DNA from: Mucilaginibacter pankratovii
GTDB taxonomy: Bacteria; Bacteroidota; Bacteroidia; Sphingobacteriales; Sphingobacteriaceae
Assembly (NCBI RefSeq): GCF_014773265.1
Contig: NZ_JACWMY010000002.1
Location: forward strand, 1 to 64,000
DNA: 64,000 nucleotides
Direction: 5' to 3'
A model generated the notes under the pieces. That model was given only the letters and a program-made list of their open reading frames with translations. It was not told the DNA's origin and did no database searches. Shown in pieces: positions 24,047-32,582 of the stretch (positions are counted from its first letter, which is position 1; every line of letters starts with the position of its first letter). The position numbers and the translations under genes were made by a program.

Positions 24047-25171
24047 ATGAATACAGCCGATCTGTTGCAGCGCGCTTTAGCTTTCGATTTCCTAAGCATG
24101 GAGGAAGGAGTTTACCTCTACAATAACGCCTCCACTGCCGACCTCATGTACACTGCTAACGAACTGCGCAAGATACAGGTGCCCCACGGCAAAGTTACCT
24201 GGCAGATAGACCGTAACGTTAACACCACCAACGTTTGCATCGCCAACTGTAAGTTCTGCAACTTTTTCCGCCGCCCGGGGCATGATGATGCTTACATCAC
24301 CGATATTGAGACCTACAAAAAGAAGATAGAAGAAACCTTCCGCTACGGCGGCGACCAGCTTTTACTGCAAGGCGGTCACCACCCGGATCTCGGCCTTCAA
24401 TTTTATACCGACCTGTTCCGCGAGTTGAAACAGCTTTACCCTAAGCTGAAACTTCACTCCTTAGGTCCGCCCGAGATTGCCCACGTAGCCAAACTAGAAG
24501 GCATGAGCCATTACGATGTGCTGAAAGCTATGAAGGAATCGGGGCTGGATTCCCTGCCGGGTGCAGGTGCAGAGATATTGAACGACCGTGTACGCCGCCT
24601 TATCTCTAAAGGTAAATGCGGTGGCAAGGAATGGCTGGATGTAATGCGTGCCGCGCACCAGCTCAACCTGCCAAGCTCAGCCACCATGATGTTCGGGCAT
24701 ATCGAAACCATCGAAGAGCGCTTTGAGCATTTGGTTTGGATCCGCGAGGTACAATCAGAAAAACCCGAGGGCCATTACGGCTTTGTGGCCTTTATACCAT
24801 GGCCTTTCCAGGATGACGGTACGCTGCTTCGCAAAGTCCGTGGCATCACCAACAACGTAACCGGCGATGAGTACATCCGCATGATAGCCCTGAGCCGAAT
24901 TATGCTGCCGAACATTAAAAACATACAAGCCAGCTGGTTAACTGTAGGCAAGCAAGTTGCACAATTGTGCCTGCACGCGGGCGCAAACGATTTTGGCTCT
25001 ATCATGATAGAAGAGAACGTGGTATCTGCCGCAGGCGCGCCACACCGCTTTACTGCCAAAGGCATCCAGGATTCTATTAAAGAAGCCGGTTTCGAACCAC
25101 AGCTTCGCACCCAAAAGTACGATTGGCGTGATGTACCAGTGGAGATTGAAGAGCAGGTGATAGATTATTAG
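24047..25171 (+). CDS. mqnC: Cyclic dehypoxanthinyl futalosine synthase
   Basis: 374 residues, a radical SAM enzyme of the futalosine route to menaquinone. The cluster-binding motif is CIANCKFC near residue 62, preceded by NVNTTN; LLQGGHHPDLG, LHSLGPPE and SLPGAGAEI are typical of the MqnC/CofH group. It converts dehypoxanthine futalosine to its cyclic form. The start is ATG 24047 rather than TTG 24041. Its presence implies that this organism makes menaquinone through futalosine, although other mqn genes are not in this window. Confidence 0.92.
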   Translation: MNTADLLQRALAFDFLSMEEGVYLYNNASTADLMYTANELRKIQVPHGKVTWQIDRNVNTTNVCIANCKFCNFFRRPGHDDAYITDIETYKKKIEETFRYGGDQLLLQGGHHPDLGLQFYTDLFRELKQLYPKLKLHSLGPPEIAHVAKLEGMSHYDVLKAMKESGLDSLPGAGAEILNDRVRRLISKGKCGGKEWLDVMRAAHQLNLPSSATMMFGHIETIEERFEHLVWIREVQSEKPEGHYGFVAFIPWPFQDDGTLLRKVRGITNNVTGDEYIRMIALSRIMLPNIKNIQASWLTVGKQVAQLCLHAGANDFGSIMIEENVVSAAGAPHRFTAKGIQDSIKEAGFEPQLRTQKYDWRDVPVEIEEQVIDY

Positions 25172-25176
25172 GCGAG

Positions 25177-25210
25177 GCCCCCCAACCCCCTGAAGGGGGA
25201 GCTTTTGATT
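25177..25210 (+). repeat. Short CCCCC/GGGGG palindromic element after mqnC
   Basis: CCCCCAACCCCCT GA AGGGGG followed by AGCTTTTG forms a small GC hairpin with a T-run. The same type of block occurs at 53664-53766. It may terminate mqnC. Confidence 0.5.
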
Positions 25211-25287
25211 TGTATTGTAGCAATTAAAAACTACCATGAGCACGTGGGGAAGGTTGAAAGGGCGACGAGAAAATTTAGAACCTCAAA

Positions 25288-25386
25288 CCGTCGGTTAAAA
25301 CCGACGGCAATGAAGGTGGGATTGCGGATACATCACCGACAAATATTGAGTAATCCACCTTCATTGCCGTCCCATTTATGGGACGG
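25288..25386. repeat. Palindromic interspersed repeat, family C
   Basis: The ends are small hairpins (CCGTCGGTTAAAACCGACGG at the left; CCGTCCCATTTATGGGACGG at the right) and the inner parts CAATGAAGGTGG and CCACCTTCATTG are inverted copies. It is a REP-like unit in the gap before the next small gene. Confidence 0.75.
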
Positions 25387-25444
25387 ACGGCATAGAGAGC
25401 GAACTTTGTGCGAAACAATCCCCCCTCCTTCCTGTTATCCAATC

Positions 25445-25684
25445 ATGGAACGTCACAACCTCAGCATTACCAACAACGATGAAACATTCAGCTTCGAGAT
25501 AAGCGATTATCCACACCACACACACGATCATTGTAAATTTGACGTGTACCAGAATGGCGTACTGGTTGCCGGCTTTAACCCCGATGAACAGAACGTCCTT
25601 CACCTTTGTAATGATAAAGGCACCGTATCCCCGGAGATTTTAAACCTGCTGGCCGATGAGATAGAAGTGCATCACTGGATGTAG
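25445..25684 (+). CDS. Hypothetical small protein rich in His and Asp
   Basis: 79 residues from ATG 25445 (MERHNLSITNNDETF), with an HHTHDH segment near 24-29 that could bind metal, then KFDVYQNGVLVAGFNPDE, and an HHWM end. Soluble, no signal. Family not recognised. I reject a longer frame from 25205 because it runs through the palindromic repeat. Confidence 0.6.
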   Translation: MERHNLSITNNDETFSFEISDYPHHTHDHCKFDVYQNGVLVAGFNPDEQNVLHLCNDKGTVSPEILNLLADEIEVHHWM

Positions 25685-25715
25685 CATATTTCTATCCTAA
25701 AAAATTCTTCTTTCG

Positions 25716-25794
25716 GTCTTCCTGACTTTCGGACTTACCGACTTCTCAACCTCCCAACTTTTTCTTACTTTCGGACTTGCCGACTTACGGACTA
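25716..25794. repeat. Short direct repeats before scpB
   Basis: CTTTCGGACTTACCGACTT (about 25728-25746) and CTTTCGGACTTGCCGACTT (about 25769-25787) repeat with 41-bp spacing in a pyrimidine-rich strand. This is one of the locus-specific minisatellite-like gaps seen in the window. Confidence 0.55.
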
Positions 25795-25795
25795 T

Positions 25796-26356
25796 ATGGA
25801 AAATATCGGGCAATACATCGAGGCACTCATTTTCGCGTCAGAACAAGGCATCCGCATGGAAGAAATTCTGTACTGCCTGCAGGCTGCCTTCGAGCATGGT
25901 TTTACCGCCGATGAGGTGAACGGGCATATCGATATCATCCGCGCAAAATACGGCGAGAGCCAGTACGCCATTGAGGTGGTGAAGATCAACAACGGTTACC
26001 AGTTCCTCACCAAAAAGCAGTATCACCCGGTTATCAGCCTGCTGCAGTTGCAACGTTCTAAAAAGAAACTGAGCCAGGCAGCGCTGGAAACTCTCGCCAT
26101 TATCGCCTATAAACAGCCCGTAACCAAGCTGGACGTAGAGCAGATACGCGGTGTAAACTGCGATTATTCGATACAAAAACTGCTGGAAAAGGAGCTAATT
26201 GCCATTACAGGGAAGGCCGAAAGCGTTGGCAAACCCATCCTTTATGGCACAAGCAGCCTCTTCATGGACTATTTTGGTATAAACAGCATTACCGAACTAC
26301 CACAGCTAAAGGAATTTACAGAAAGCACCAGCACTATTGGCGAGCCTTCAGAATAA
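25796..26356 (+). CDS. scpB: Segregation and condensation protein B
   Basis: 186 residues, the winged-helix kleisin partner of SMC in chromosome condensation. The N-terminal (IEALIFASEQGIRMEEI) and the second winged helix (LSQAALETLAIIAYKQPVTKLDVEQIRG then LLEKELI and GRPILYGTS-like GKPILYGTS) are typical. ScpA and SMC are not next to it. It has a pyrimidine-rich direct repeat just upstream in place of an obvious promoter. Confidence 0.92.
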   Translation: MENIGQYIEALIFASEQGIRMEEILYCLQAAFEHGFTADEVNGHIDIIRAKYGESQYAIEVVKINNGYQFLTKKQYHPVISLLQLQRSKKKLSQAALETLAIIAYKQPVTKLDVEQIRGVNCDYSIQKLLEKELIAITGKAESVGKPILYGTSSLFMDYFGINSITELPQLKEFTESTSTIGEPSE

Positions 26357-26489
26357 ATTCAAAAGATATTTTTATTGAAAATGATTTTAATTATTTTTAC
26401 TCTTAATAAGTTGATTATTCAACAACAACCTTTACATTTAAAAACAATTAGGTTAACCGAAAAATTTTAACAAATAAACATTTATTAAA

Positions 26490-26678
26490 ATGGCAACTCC
26501 AAAAAAACCTGTTACCAAGAAAATTGCCGACGACGAGGATGACGACTTGGATGATGACGCAACACCGGGCAAAAAAGTAGCAGACGACGATGATGATTTT
26601 GATGACGAGATACCGCTGGACGACGACCTGGGTAGATTCGACGCTTTTGACCCTTATGATGACGAGGACGACGACTAA
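26490..26678 (+). CDS. Asp-rich small protein
   Basis: 62 residues beginning MATPKKPVTKKIADDEDDD; about half of the residues after position 14 are Asp or Glu, and it ends in a run of acidic residues (DDEDDD). It has no signal peptide. Small acidic proteins like this occur in many Bacteroidota without known role. A terminator follows. Confidence 0.6.
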   Translation: MATPKKPVTKKIADDEDDDLDDDATPGKKVADDDDDFDDEIPLDDDLGRFDAFDPYDDEDDD

Positions 26679-26702
26679 CGCAGCCGCATAAAAATATTTT
26701 GT

Positions 26703-26736
26703 AAAGCATTCAGTAGCCCGCTGGATGCTTTTTTTG
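26703..26736 (+). terminator. Rho-independent terminator after the Asp-rich gene
   Basis: AAAGCATTCAG pairs with CTGGATGCTTT (one G-U) around a 7-nt loop, followed by T5. Confidence 0.8.
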
Positions 26737-26758
26737 TAAAGGGCATTTTTGCTACCCG

Positions 26759-27889
26759 ATGAAGATAACCGAAGTAAAAAGCAAGGCAGATAAAAAAGCA
26801 TTCCTGGAGGTTGCACGGACCGTTTATAAAAACGATGATAACTGGGTGTGCCCGCTGGATAACGATATCGAAGCCGTTTTCGACCCCGCGCGCAACAACT
26901 TCCATACCCATGGCAAGGCTACCCGATGGATCCTGAGCAACGACGAGGGCCATCTCATAGGCCGTGTGGCTGCATTCGTCAACGAAAAAAAGGCTTACCA
27001 ATACGAGCAGCCAACCGGAGGCATGGGTTTTTTTGAATGCATAGATAATAAAGAAGCCGTCTTTCTACTCTTCGATACCGCGAAAGACTGGCTGCAGGCA
27101 AACGGCATGCAAGCTATGGATGGCCCCATCAACTTTGGCGAAAACGATAATTTTTGGGGCCTGTTGGTAGAAGGCTTTACGCCTCCGTCCTACGGAATGA
27201 ACTACCACCTGCCCTACTACAAAGGTTTTTTTGACGATTACGGATTTAAAACACAATACGAACAGATCACCAATCACCTGGATGTACACAAGCCCTTCTC
27301 CGAAAGGTTCACCAAAATTGCCAATTGGGTCATCAAAAAGCCTGGCTACAGTTTCGAGCATTTTAAAATTAAGGAAATTGAGAAGTACGCGGCCGATTTT
27401 ATAGAGATCTATAACGATGGCTGGCAGGATTTTGAAAACTTTGTGCCCATAAATCACACCACCATCCTGGAGAGTTTTGAAAAAATGAAAGCCATTATGG
27501 ATGAGCGGCTGATATGGTTTGCCTACATTAACAACGAACCGGCATCTTTTATTGTTATACTGCCCGATGCCAACCAGATGATAAAACCGCTGAATGGAAA
27601 ATTAAACCTGATAGGTAAATTGTTGTTTGTTTATCGCCGCTGGAAAGGGGTATCGCGTATGCGGGCTATTGTAATGGGTACCAAGCAAAAATTCCAAAAT
27701 CACGGGTTGGAATCGGCCATATTTATCAAACTGAAAGAATATGTTTTGCCCCTGAAACAGTATGATGAGCTTGAATTATCCTGGGTGGGCGATTTTAACG
27801 ACAAAATGATAGCCATGCACGCAGCGGTGGGCGCTACATTTGGCAAAAGGCATTTAACTATGCGCTATATTTTTAAGCCCGGGGAATAA
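26759..27889 (+). CDS. GNAT-like acyltransferase family protein
   Basis: 376 residues, soluble. The N-terminal half (FLEVARTVYKNDDNWVCPL, LIGRVAAFVNEK, GGMGFFECIDN) resembles a GNAT N-acetyltransferase with the usual beta-bulge region, and the C-terminal half (IWFAYINNEPASFIVILPD, VMGTKQKFQNHGLESAIF, LELSWVGDFNDKMIAMHAAVGA) looks like a second GNAT-type domain. Family members of this length are widespread in Bacteroidota without an assigned substrate. Start ATG 26759 is near the preceding terminator. Confidence 0.7.
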   Translation: MKITEVKSKADKKAFLEVARTVYKNDDNWVCPLDNDIEAVFDPARNNFHTHGKATRWILSNDEGHLIGRVAAFVNEKKAYQYEQPTGGMGFFECIDNKEAVFLLFDTAKDWLQANGMQAMDGPINFGENDNFWGLLVEGFTPPSYGMNYHLPYYKGFFDDYGFKTQYEQITNHLDVHKPFSERFTKIANWVIKKPGYSFEHFKIKEIEKYAADFIEIYNDGWQDFENFVPINHTTILESFEKMKAIMDERLIWFAYINNEPASFIVILPDANQMIKPLNGKLNLIGKLLFVYRRWKGVSRMRAIVMGTKQKFQNHGLESAIFIKLKEYVLPLKQYDELELSWVGDFNDKMIAMHAAVGATFGKRHLTMRYIFKPGE

Positions 27890-27906
27890 ACTCCCGGGCC
27901 TTAAAA
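27871..27906. terminator. Terminator hairpin overlapping the stop codon
   Basis: TTTTAAG and CCCGGG pair with CCCGGG and CTTAAAA around GAATAAACT. It covers the stop of the GNAT-like gene and ends 2 nt before the stop of the converging regulator gene, so it can serve both. Confidence 0.7.
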
Positions 27907-27907
27907 T

Positions 27908-28249
27908 TTATGCGGTAACTTTTTTGTGCCTTAATTCTTCAAAAAGCTCAATAACTTTCTTCTGGAGGTCGATAACTTCGGTTTCTCGATCCATTAGTTT
28001 TTTATTGACGTTCTCTAACTCACTGGCGATCTTTTGATCGTGCTCAGTTTCGTTATAAGTAAGCAAAGCTACAACCGACATCTCAAATAAAGCAGCGATC
28101 TGCTCCAGGCGGGATAGGTTGATGTCAGTAATTCCGGTTTCGATCTTCGAAAAGGCGGGAATAGAAATATCTAATCGCTTAGCTACTTCTTCCTGGCTCC
28201 AGCCTTTTTGGTGGCGTAACAACCGGATCTTTTTTCCAAGTGTCTTCAT
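27908..28249 (-). CDS. XRE-family transcriptional regulator
   Basis: 113 residues. A helix-turn-helix domain fills residues 1-60 (KKIRLLRHQKGWSQEEVA, FSKIETGITDINLSRLEQI), and residues 70-110 are a Lys/Glu-rich coiled coil (ENVNKKLMDRETEVIDLQKK). This phage-repressor-like form with a coiled-coil tail is common in Bacteroidota. No target is evident nearby. Confidence 0.85.
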   Translation of the reverse strand: MKTLGKKIRLLRHQKGWSQEEVAKRLDISIPAFSKIETGITDINLSRLEQIAALFEMSVVALLTYNETEHDQKIASELENVNKKLMDRETEVIDLQKKVIELFEELRHKKVTA

Positions 28250-28620
28250 ATATGGTTAATTAGGATAAGGGTTTCTCAATAGTTAATAAAGTTACAATTA
28301 ATTTGAATAATAAACTAATTACTAATATTATTTATAATAATTATTTATTTGGTCGCCCAAATTAATTTTCCTCAGATCGGGTTTCAAAACCTTGCAAATT
28401 CATTCTGCATAGTTTTACTCCCGGTTTGCCGGCAAACAGCATATCTCCCTTACCCTGAGTATTTTATGGTTAAATAATACTATCGCACACGATGCCGCAC
28501 AAAACATCCTTTAAACAGCTAAATGTATACAATTCTATGCAGTCAATCAAGTAGGGTAATAAACTATTGTTCAAAGCAAATCATTTGGTGCGGCATTGGT
28601 TATCGGAGAAACACACACCC
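28250..28620. other. 371-bp AT-rich gap without a gene
   Basis: I see no convincing coding frame. The only notable element is the 14-bp perfect palindrome GTTTGCCGGCAAAC at 28424-28437, with no second copy in the window. The region should hold the promoters of the XRE gene. Confidence 0.4.
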
Positions 28621-29475
28621 CTACTTCAACAACAGCACCGGCACCGGCGAACTGGCCGCCAGCTGCTGCGATATGCTGTTATGTAATATCGATTGCAGAA
28701 AGCTATAGGTGTGTGGCAAGGCTATCACCAGCTGCGCGCCTTTTTCCACTGCGAAATCAAGCACACCTTTTATAATTTCGGGGTCGTCGATGTAATGATA
28801 CTCGGGTTTGAGTTCTTTAAGCATTTGATGCAGGGCCGTTTCTTCGGCAAGTAGTTCGCCGCCGGCAACACCTGGTTTACCCTTAGCTACCGCATGCACC
28901 ACCAATAGCTTGATGGGCCGCTTCTCCAGCAATTTATGCAGGGCCGCGGCAGGCACGGTATCCTTCACTTTTTTAAAGTCGCAGGCCACCAGGGCCATGT
29001 CAATTCGCTGGTATTTATATGCGGGGGGTACTACCATTACCGGCACCGGGCAGGTTTTAGATATAGCAATTACGTGGCTGCCAATGCCAATATTTTTTTC
29101 GCGCACGGTGCTATTGCCAATGCTCCCTAAAATAACAAGGCTCACCTTGTTTTGTGCAACGGCATCGACAACGGCGCGCAGCAAATGCGAGCGGTGCAGG
29201 CGCGTTTGAATAATCACTCCTTCCCGCACCCTGCTTTGTAGTGTATATTTCAGGGTCTCCAACTGGCCTATACGGATTCCGACCTCCTCCTCAATTTCGC
29301 TCTCGCGCAGCATCATCATATCCGCGTTGGGCAAAAGCGACTCATAGGGAGAAACGTAATAGGCATTGATGAGTATAATACGCTCCACATCAGTTTCGTG
29401 GCTTAGCTGGGCGGCGTAGTGAGCGGCGTTAAAGGCGGCTTCGGAGAAGTCGATAGGTACAAGATAAGTTTTCAT
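28621..29475 (-). CDS. Universal stress protein with two UspA domains
   Basis: 284 residues, a tandem of two UspA folds (about 1-150 and 155-284), each about half of a usual dimer. The first has YLVPIDFSEAAFNAAHYA and the nucleotide-binding type loop LGSIGNSTVREKNIGIGS; the second has the strand MALVACDFK and ends PVPVLLLK. Expected cytosolic. Monocistronic by context. Confidence 0.9.
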   Translation of the reverse strand: MKTYLVPIDFSEAAFNAAHYAAQLSHETDVERIILINAYYVSPYESLLPNADMMMLRESEIEEEVGIRIGQLETLKYTLQSRVREGVIIQTRLHRSHLLRAVVDAVAQNKVSLVILGSIGNSTVREKNIGIGSHVIAISKTCPVPVMVVPPAYKYQRIDMALVACDFKKVKDTVPAAALHKLLEKRPIKLLVVHAVAKGKPGVAGGELLAEETALHQMLKELKPEYHYIDDPEIIKGVLDFAVEKGAQLVIALPHTYSFLQSILHNSISQQLAASSPVPVLLLK

Positions 29476-29595
29476 ATCGATAATTTAATACTTTCTGACT
29501 ATTTTAGTCTAAAAGTTAATGCAATACAAATTTAGCTAACCCCAGGGCCGGCATTGTCAACCGGGGTTCATTTTTATAATAGGTAGTTTAAAGGT

Positions 29596-29626
29596 ATTGA
29601 TTTATTAGAAAACAAAGCTACATTTG
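29596..29626 (+). promoter_or_regulatory. Housekeeping-type promoter of the Rrf2 gene
   Basis: TTG at 29596-29598 and TACATTTG at 29619-29626 (a perfect TAnnTTTG -7 box) with 20 nt between. The operator at 29630-29648 lies just downstream, where a bound repressor would block transcription start. Confidence 0.55.
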
Positions 29627-29629
29627 TAC

Positions 29630-29648
29630 TGTAATAAAAATTATTACA
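29630..29648 (+). promoter_or_regulatory. Rrf2 operator, copy 1 (own promoter)
   Basis: TGTAA, 9 nt, TTACA; in this copy the whole 19 bp is a perfect palindrome apart from its centre. It starts 4 nt after the -7 box and ends 9 nt before the start codon at 29658. Confidence 0.65.
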
Positions 29649-29657
29649 AATAAGCAA

Positions 29658-30062
29658 TTGAACGGACGGTTCCCCATAGCATTACACATCATGACGCTGC
29701 TTTGCAGTGCAGAGGGCCTGCTGTCGTCAGAATATATGGCCGGCAGCATTAATGTAAATTCGGTTTTGGTGCGTAAGGAACTCAGCAACCTCATTAAAAA
29801 CAAATTGGTAAGCAGCCAGGAAGGAAAAAACGGTGGTTATACCCTCGCCCGCCCAGCAGCACAGATCACGCTGGCCGAAATCTACGAAACTGTAAAACCC
29901 GAAGCCGTTTTGGGTCAGGCAAAAAACCAGCCTAACCCGGCCTGCCCTATCGGCAAGCAGATCAATCAGCATATAACGGAGCTATATATAGATGTAGATA
30001 AAGTATTGATGCAAAAGCTGGGGAATACAACTTTGCTGGCATTTGTAGCCAAATTCAATTAA
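29658..30062 (+). CDS. Rrf2-family transcriptional regulator
   Basis: 134 residues with the Rrf2 winged helix: FPIALHIMTLLCSAEGLLSSEYMAGSI, RKELSNLIKNKLVSS, GKNGGYTLARPA, ITLAEIYETV. Only two Cys are visible (near residues 15 and 95), fewer than the three of Fe-S types such as IscR, so this is probably a non-Fe-S member. The start must be TTG 29658, because the first Met (residue 12) would remove part of helix 1. The same dyad occurs before this gene and the next one, so the protein likely represses both. Confidence 0.85.
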   Translation: MNGRFPIALHIMTLLCSAEGLLSSEYMAGSINVNSVLVRKELSNLIKNKLVSSQEGKNGGYTLARPAAQITLAEIYETVKPEAVLGQAKNQPNPACPIGKQINQHITELYIDVDKVLMQKLGNTTLLAFVAKFN

Positions 30063-30079
30063 AAAAATTTAAACAAAAC

Positions 30080-30098
30080 TGTAACATATTTAATTACA
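30080..30098 (+). promoter_or_regulatory. Rrf2 operator, copy 2 (before the oxidoreductase)
   Basis: TGTAA, 9 nt, TTACA, the same half-sites and spacing as at 29630-29648, located 20 nt before ATG 30118. Confidence 0.6.
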
Positions 30099-30117
30099 AT
30101 TAAACAAACACAATTTT

Positions 30118-30756
30118 ATGAAAGTAGCAATAATAGGCGCAACAGGCTTTGTAGGCAGCGCGGTAGTAACAGAAGGTATTTTGCGCGGGTATGAGATAAC
30201 CGCTATCGTGCGCGATACGGCAAAAGTTCAAAAAGCGGCAGGTGTAACTGCGGTATCTGCAGATGTATATGATGTAGATGCGCTGGCAGTCGCACTATCC
30301 GGCCACGATGCCGTAGTAAACGCCTTCAACGCCGGGTGGACAAACCCCAACCTGTACGATGATTTTACAAAGGGCTGCAACAGCATCCAGGCGGCTACGA
30401 AAAAGGCAGGGGTAAAACGTTACTTAACCGTTGGCGGCGCAGGCAGCTTATACATTGGCGGGCACCAGTTGGTAGATTCTCCACAATTCCCGAAAGAGTA
30501 TTATGCAGGTGCCTCCGCCGCCCGCGATTACCTTGCCGCCCTGCGCAAAGAAGAAGAACTGGACTGGACCTTCCTGAGCCCGTCCATAAACCTGCACCCG
30601 GGCGAACGAACCGGCAACTTCCGTTTAGGTACCGAAAACCCGGTGTTTGATGAGCATGGCAAAAATGATATTTCGGTGGCCGATCTGGCCGTTTCCATTT
30701 TTGATGAATTGGAAAATAACCAATTTGTGAAAAGCAGGTTTACACTGGGATATTAA
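30118..30756 (+). CDS. NAD(P)-dependent oxidoreductase, NmrA-like
   Basis: 212 residues with the Rossmann nucleotide motif GATGFVGSAVV at the N-terminus, SADVYDVDAL, HDAVVNAFNAGW and KKAGVKRYLTVGGAGSL, typical of short atypical SDR proteins. The substrate is unknown. It follows the Rrf2 gene and shares its operator, an arrangement in which such regulators sense redox or electrophile stress and induce the reductase (inference). Confidence 0.85.
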   Translation: MKVAIIGATGFVGSAVVTEGILRGYEITAIVRDTAKVQKAAGVTAVSADVYDVDALAVALSGHDAVVNAFNAGWTNPNLYDDFTKGCNSIQAATKKAGVKRYLTVGGAGSLYIGGHQLVDSPQFPKEYYAGASAARDYLAALRKEEELDWTFLSPSINLHPGERTGNFRLGTENPVFDEHGKNDISVADLAVSIFDELENNQFVKSRFTLGY

Positions 30757-30762
30757 TAAAAA

Positions 30763-30873
30763 CGTCATGCCGAATTTATTTCGGCACCCCACTTGCAAAG
30801 TAGCCACCATGCATACGAATAATGCATGGTGGCTACCTGTATTATGGGTTGCTGAAACAAGTTCAGCACGACG
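30763..30873. repeat. Palindromic interspersed repeat, family A copy 2
   Basis: Starts CGTCATGCCGAA and ends TTCAGCACGACG, the same ends as at 250-362, around a different centre that has its own small palindrome (GCCACCATGCAT / ATGCATGGTGGC). Confidence 0.75.
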
Positions 30874-30877
30874 TGGT

Positions 30878-31714
30878 TTATGAAACGAACTTTGCCGCCA
30901 CCCAATCCTTATCTTTTTTGTGGATGATGTATTTTAGCCCGTATTTCCGGGCTTCATCGGTGATGATATCCAGGTCGGGTGTTTCATAAAACCCGCTGAA
31001 GTAGATCTCGCCGCCGGGTTTTAAAACTTTGGCGTAACTCTCCATCTGATCCAGCAGGATATTGCGGTTGATATTGGCCAGGATAATGTCGTATTGCTCG
31101 TTTGGAATTACCTCTTTGGAGCCGCATAAAGCCTTTATATTCTGACTATTATTAAGCGCAGAGTTTTCGATAGTGCTCTCGTAACAAACAATATCATAGT
31201 CGATAGCGGTTAGTTCTGCAGCGCCTAATTTGGCGGCGAGAATGGCCAAAATGCCGGTACCGCAGCCCATATCCAGCACCTTTTTGCCTTTAAAATCATT
31301 CTCTAGCATCAACGCCATCATCATGGCCGTTGTTTGATGATGCCCGGTACCGAAGGCCATTTTAGGGTCGATAACGATCTCATACGGAAATTCCGGTTTA
31401 GGGGCATGGAAAGTAGCCCTTACAAACACCTGCCCGCTTACCTCAATCGGTTCAAAATTACTTTCCCAAACTTCGTTCCAGTTTTTCTGCGGAATAAGGG
31501 TGATATCATAGCTGAAAGTGAACATCTCCCGGTAATCAGCAAGTTGATCATCGAGCGCTTCCTGGTTAAAATCATCCACCGGGATGTAGGCTTTAAAGCC
31601 AAGGTCGACCTCTTCAAAAGTATCAAAACCTATCTCACCAAGGGCAGCTATCAGCAGGTCCTGCTGGTAATCTTCGGTTGTAATGGTAGTGAAAAGAAGT
31701 TCGTAGTAGTTCAT
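30878..31714 (-). CDS. prmA: Ribosomal protein L11 methyltransferase
   Basis: 278 residues, full length for PrmA, the SAM-dependent enzyme that trimethylates L11. The N-terminal domain (IDPKMAFGTGHHQTTAMMM) precedes the SAM motif VLDMGCGTGILAILAAKLGA and the ANINRNILL motif IV. Its start is separated from the tpiA stop by a locus-specific inverted repeat. Confidence 0.93.
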   Translation of the reverse strand: MNYYELLFTTITTEDYQQDLLIAALGEIGFDTFEEVDLGFKAYIPVDDFNQEALDDQLADYREMFTFSYDITLIPQKNWNEVWESNFEPIEVSGQVFVRATFHAPKPEFPYEIVIDPKMAFGTGHHQTTAMMMALMLENDFKGKKVLDMGCGTGILAILAAKLGAAELTAIDYDIVCYESTIENSALNNSQNIKALCGSKEVIPNEQYDIILANINRNILLDQMESYAKVLKPGGEIYFSGFYETPDLDIITDEARKYGLKYIIHKKDKDWVAAKFVS

Positions 31715-31718
31715 GGGA

Positions 31719-31811
31719 GGAGATTAGAGGTTGGAGAATAGAGGTTAGTTAAAACGCTGGTTAGAAATGAGTATTCTAACCTTTAATTAACTAACCTCCA
31801 GCCTCTAACAA
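31719..31811. repeat. Degenerate inverted repeat between prmA and tpiA
   Basis: AGATTAGAGGTTGGAGAATA and TAGAGGTTAGTTAA on the left face TTAACTAACCTCCAGCCTCT on the right. It occupies the whole short gap and is a unique word pair not shared with other gaps. Confidence 0.6.
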
Positions 31812-32576
31812 TTAATTAAACGCTTTAACAATATCCGTAAAGTCGCGCGATTTTAGGGATGCGCCACCTATCAGGCCGCCATCGATATCTGCACAGGCAA
31901 ATAGCTCGGCCGCGTTTTTTGGGTTACAGCTGCCGCCGTAAAGGATGGTAGTTGCATCGGCCACTGCCTGGCTGTATTTAGCAGCAATTTCGGCGCGGAT
32001 AAAGGCATGGATCTCCTGTGCCTGGTCTGATGTTGCAGTTACACCTGTACCAATAGCCCAAACCGGCTCATAAGCCAAAACGATAGTGCCGAAAGCATCA
32101 GCATCTAAATGAAAAACACCTTCCACTAACTGACTTTTAATAATATCAAAGTGCGTATTAGCTTCGCGTTCCTGCAAAGTTTCGCCGATACAGAAGATTG
32201 GCTTTAAGCCGTTTTTAAGGGCGGTATCTGTTTTTTTAGCAAGCAGTTCGTTACTTTCGCCAAAGTACTGGCGACGTTCCGAGTGGCCTAAAATAACATA
32301 TTCGGCACCGGTAGATTTTACTTGTTTTGCAGAGATCTCGCCGGTATAAGCACCAGATTCGGCCTGGTGAGCGTTTTGCGCACCAATGGCAACATTGCTA
32401 TAGCCTTTAGCCAAAGCCGCCAAGCTGTGCAAGTGAATAAACGGACTGCAAACAACCGCTTGCTGATCGCCGGTTGCTTCGTCTTTTACCATGTTTACCA
32501 CTTCAGAAAACAAGGCTAAACCTTCGTTATAATCAAGGTTCATTTTCCAGTTTCCGGCTACAATTTTCTTTCTCAT
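31812..32576 (-). CDS. tpiA: Triosephosphate isomerase
   Basis: 254 residues. Catalytic residues are visible: Lys in AGNWKMN, His in ILGHSERR and Glu in LAYEPVWAIGTG. GSCNPKNAAEL and GGLIGGASL complete the phosphate loop. Glycolysis/gluconeogenesis enzyme, cytosolic. Confidence 0.97.
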   Translation of the reverse strand: MRKKIVAGNWKMNLDYNEGLALFSEVVNMVKDEATGDQQAVVCSPFIHLHSLAALAKGYSNVAIGAQNAHQAESGAYTGEISAKQVKSTGAEYVILGHSERRQYFGESNELLAKKTDTALKNGLKPIFCIGETLQEREANTHFDIIKSQLVEGVFHLDADAFGTIVLAYEPVWAIGTGVTATSDQAQEIHAFIRAEIAAKYSQAVADATTILYGGSCNPKNAAELFACADIDGGLIGGASLKSRDFTDIVKAFN

Positions 32577-32582
32577 TGTGTT

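Noticed and set aside
25205..25444. N-terminal extension of the small His/Asp-rich gene
   Set aside because: The extension is translated repeat DNA (family C palindrome) and has no protein-like pattern; ATG 25445 is a clean start.
28523..28708. Short open frame before the universal stress gene
   Set aside because: It overlaps the end of the stress protein gene on the other strand and shows no coding features.
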